Part shown: positions 16,400 to 18,340 of the stretch, one piece after another
Layout of the letters: each line of letters starts with the position of its first letter
Position numbering within the stretch: position 1 is the first letter of the stretch
Assembly (NCBI GenBank): GCA_016717105.1
Contig: JADKGF010000016.1
Coordinates: 1-18,340 of the forward strand
Direction: 5' to 3'
Source: Saprospiraceae bacterium
Lineage (GTDB): Bacteria; Bacteroidota; Bacteroidia; Chitinophagales; Saprospiraceae
Length of the DNA: 18,340 nt
Translations under genes and position numbers: made by a program
The notes under the pieces: generated by a model
Told to the model about the DNA's origin: nothing
Database searches by the model: none
Seen by the model: only the letters and a program-made list of their open reading frames with translations

Positions 16400-17474
16400 T
16401 TTCTATAAAGTAGAAAAAATAGAAAAAAAAGCTGTTTTTAATGCAATAGCTTCCGAGATGGGAATGACGCCATTTGCAGTAGAAAAAGATTGGTGGGTAA
16501 GCCGCACATTGGAAATTATCTTTCAGATGGACATTGCCAAGCATTTAGTATTTAAAGGAGGTACATCACTAAGCAAAGCTTGGAAACTTATCAATCGATT
16601 TTCAGAAGATATAGATCTGGCTATTGATAAAGATTTTTTTGAAGGTTACAAAGGAGATATTACAAGAACACAAATAACCAAGCTAAGAAAGGATGCAGGA
16701 ACTTATACCACAGGAACTTTTTTTACAGAATTGCAACAAGAACTAAAAAATAAAGGTTATGTTGACCTTCATTTTGCAGTGATAGATACAGGCGAGAGTG
16801 ACCAAGATCCAAGAAACATTGAAATATATTATCCAAATATAATTGCCCAACCTACTGAATATGTGTTACCAAGAGTTCAAATAGAAATCAGTTGTAGATC
16901 ACTAAAGGAACCTTTTACCGTTCAATCATTTGGTTCCTTAGTAGATGAATTTTATTCTGATAGAGATTTCACAGAACCTTTATTTAGTGTGCGCACTGTA
17001 AACCCTGAACGCACTTTTTTAGAAAAATTATTCTTATTACATGAAGAACTTCATCGTCCATCAGAAAAGATGCGACTGGACAGATTAAGCCGCCATTTGT
17101 ATGATATATACCACCTTACATTAGCTGGGATAGCTGATGTTGCATTATCTGATTATGGCTTGTACCATACCATTGTCGCACATCGATTCAAATTTTCAAG
17201 AGTAGGTGGTGTAGATTACAATTTACATAATCCAAAAACACTTAACCCTATTCCTCCCACCGACGTTATTGCTGATTGGAAAGCAGATTATGCCAAAATG
17301 AAGGAAGATATGATATACGAAGAGAATAAGCCGTCTTTTGATGACTTGATCACCAATTTGAACGATTTAATATACCGACTACGGGCACTGGATTGGCAGT
17401 TTGAACTAATCTTTCCATTCCTAATTGATAATGTGGCGTATTTAGATTGTTTGAGAATTTTGATGAAGAATTAA
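16386..17474 (+). CDS. AbiEii/AbiGii family nucleotidyltransferase toxin
   Basis: A 362-residue nucleotidyltransferase-fold toxin. The nucleotide-binding motif is LVFKGGTSLSKAW (residues ~56-68), followed by the catalytic acidic motif RFSEDIDLAID (~73-83). A third conserved segment, NPERTFLEKLFLLHEE (~207-222), has the lysine and glutamate typical of AbiEii. The family blocks growth, and related MenT enzymes add nucleotides to tRNA acceptor ends; target and nucleotide here are unknown. The start ATG lies inside the antitoxin's final codons (14-base overlap in another frame), the usual toxin-antitoxin arrangement. The complete frame and motifs suggest it is functional. An IS1380-family element lies ~250 bases downstream. 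Confidence 0.92.
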   Translation: MSKIDFYKVEKIEKKAVFNAIASEMGMTPFAVEKDWWVSRTLEIIFQMDIAKHLVFKGGTSLSKAWKLINRFSEDIDLAIDKDFFEGYKGDITRTQITKLRKDAGTYTTGTFFTELQQELKNKGYVDLHFAVIDTGESDQDPRNIEIYYPNIIAQPTEYVLPRVQIEISCRSLKEPFTVQSFGSLVDEFYSDRDFTEPLFSVRTVNPERTFLEKLFLLHEELHRPSEKMRLDRLSRHLYDIYHLTLAGIADVALSDYGLYHTIVAHRFKFSRVGGVDYNLHNPKTLNPIPPTDVIADWKADYAKMKEDMIYEENKPSFDDLITNLNDLIYRLRALDWQFELIFPFLIDNVAYLDCLRILMKN

Positions 17475-17485
17475 ATCTAATATAA

Positions 17486-17536
17486 ATTTGAACAATCAGT
17501 TAAACACCCGTCTTGCACCAACTGCCAAGTTCAAAT
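17486..17536 (+). terminator. Possible hairpin after the AbiE toxin gene
   Basis: Two nested stems: ATTTGAAC / GTTCAAAT (outer, 8 bp) and CAGTT / AACTG (inner, 5 bp), starting 12 bases after the toxin stop. There is no following T run, so it is not a standard intrinsic terminator. It might protect or end the mRNA. Confidence 0.3.
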
Positions 17537-17578
17537 AAAAATAATTGTTTATATTTGTCCATAAATGTTTTAATACGC

Positions 17579-17722
17579 ATGCCCGATTCATCTCAAAACA
17601 AACTAAAATTCACTCAAAAGACCGACCGTCTCATCAGTGATGCTGCATCATTCAAAATCACTTTTTCCAAACCTAAACATCAGAATAAAGAAGTCATACC
17701 TAAAAATCTAAAAAAACTATAA
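17579..17722 (+). CDS. Possible small basic protein
   Basis: A 47-codon ORF with an ATG at 17579, preceded by TATATTTG (17550-17557), a perfect TAnnTTTG. The product is lysine-rich and polar, with no membrane segment and no family I recognise. It ends five bases before the inverted repeat that marks the IS end, so it could also be a fragment cut by insertion. An in-frame upstream ATG at 17513 would add 22 residues, but that start precedes the -7 element. Confidence 0.3.
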   Translation: MPDSSQNKLKFTQKTDRLISDAASFKITFSKPKHQNKEVIPKNLKKL

Positions 17723-17726
17723 AAGT

Positions 17727-18340
17727 GCATCTATTAGTGGTAATATGTTTAATTTTAGGCTACTAAACATAAAATTAGTAACATATAAATTACACTTAAT
17801 AGATGCGAGAGTCAAATACAAAGCATATCCGGTTTGAAGGTATAAAAACTAAAAGTTCTTTCTCTGCTGAACGACTTACTCAGTATGGTGGTCTTAGTGT
17901 TTTGTTCAAATACATTGATAAAATTAATATACCTTACATATTTGACGACTTGTTTCCAAATGTTAAACACAATGCGACAAAGTTCAGTACTACACAAGTT
18001 CTATTGAGCTTTTTTTATGCTCAGCTTTATGTGGCAATTAAGCACATATCAAGTATAGAAATTTTCACCAAAGACGTATTGGTGAAGACCATTTGGCCTT
18101 AAAAACATATTGACAGAAGACACCATAGGCCAAACGCATTAGTTCCTTGGGACAAAAGGGAGTAATAGCATTACATGAAAGATTATTGGTTTTAACAAGA
18201 GTTATTTAGATAGCTTATCATTTACACATATTACTGAGACCTCGACAGTACCGGACAAACTGTATATGGCAATCAGGATGGAGCTGCTAGGGTTATAATC
18301 CACACAAGAAAGGAGCCAACAACTACCACCCGATTTTGTG
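17727..18340 (+). mobile_element. IS1380-family insertion sequence, left part (cut by window end)
   Basis: The element is recognised from its transposase. Its left boundary is uncertain. A long imperfect inverted repeat, GCATCTATTA (17727-17736) with TAATAGATGC (17797-17806), lies just before and over the transposase start. The region between also pairs in part (TAATATGTTTA with TAAACATA; CATATaaaTTAC). The right end and target duplication are outside the window. Confidence 0.7.
17803..18340 (+). pseudogene. IS1380-family transposase, frameshifted, partial
   Basis: The N-terminal frame (17803-18102, 99 residues) has the LTQYGGLSVLFKYIDK segment of IS1380-family DDE transposases. It then runs out of frame at 18090-18100. 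In other frames the sequence continues as LKNILTEDTIGQ, ISSLG and GVIALHERLL, and near 18238 as DLDST, the first catalytic aspartate region. A QTVYGNQDGAA segment and a YNPHKKGANNYHPIL segment follow, typical of the family. At least four one-base changes are needed to restore one frame. The remaining part of the gene is beyond the window. As it stands the copy is not active. Confidence 0.82.

Noticed and set aside
1..18340. tRNA, rRNA, tmRNA, SRP RNA or CRISPR array
   Set aside because: I scanned for T-loop GGTTCGA, SRP GGAA-loop motifs and regularly spaced repeats and found none.

Overview
The window looks like a piece of a Bacteroidota chromosome, most likely the Saprospiria/Saprospiraceae side. 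The evidence is low GC, a type IX secretion (T9SS) C-terminal sorting domain on a surface protein, several upstream sites matching the Bacteroidota -7 element (TAnnTTTG), and almost no Shine-Dalgarno sequences. The genus assignment is an inference.

Layout. 1-3105 (+): remains of a type I restriction-modification locus, in the order hsdS C-terminus, a GxxExxY protein, and an EcoEI-type hsdR. All three carry single-base frameshifts, and hsdR lacks its N-terminal nuclease part. 3123-5786 (-): arginine deiminase (two frameshifts), a YbgC-like thioesterase and a YihY/BrkB membrane protein, probably one operon. 6023-6412 (+): a small helical protein of unknown function, followed by a terminator and a structured 6S-like RNA candidate (6482-6616). 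6947-7498 (-): a secreted thioredoxin-fold protein. 7806-8012 (-): a possible small membrane protein. 8182-10334 (-): a flippase-like membrane protein overlapping prmC. 10580-11302 (+): dolichol-phosphate-mannose-synthase-like glycosyltransferase. 11470-11781 (+): a promoter-to-terminator stretch with no long ORF and three copies of GTTCATGGG, a candidate regulatory RNA or set of tiny ORFs. 12001-13496 (+): a frameshifted T9SS surface protein bracketed by 38-bp perfect direct repeats that fuse a gene end to the next gene's start, apparently the relic of a tandem array. 13566-15386 (-): mazG and an upstream lipoprotein metallopeptidase with two frameshifts. 15738-17474 (+): a complete AbiE-type toxin-antitoxin module with a clear candidate operator. 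17727-18340 (+): the left end of an IS1380-family element with a broken transposase.

Biology. The two ends of the window are defence or mobile DNA (restriction system; AbiE plus IS). The middle holds housekeeping and envelope genes: release-factor methylation, NTP clean-up, isoprenoid-linked glycosylation and a flippase. Eight core genes (about 6.7 kb) read without interruption, while the restriction locus, surface protein, transposase, arcA and the metallopeptidase carry many one-base indels, often in homopolymers. This uneven pattern is either true decay of accessory genes or local sequence error, and every 'pseudogene' call below carries that caveat.

The most original items are the GTTCATGGG RNA locus, the 6S-like RNA, the direct contact between the GxxExxY gene and a nuclease-less HsdR, and the 38-bp repeat junctions of the T9SS gene.
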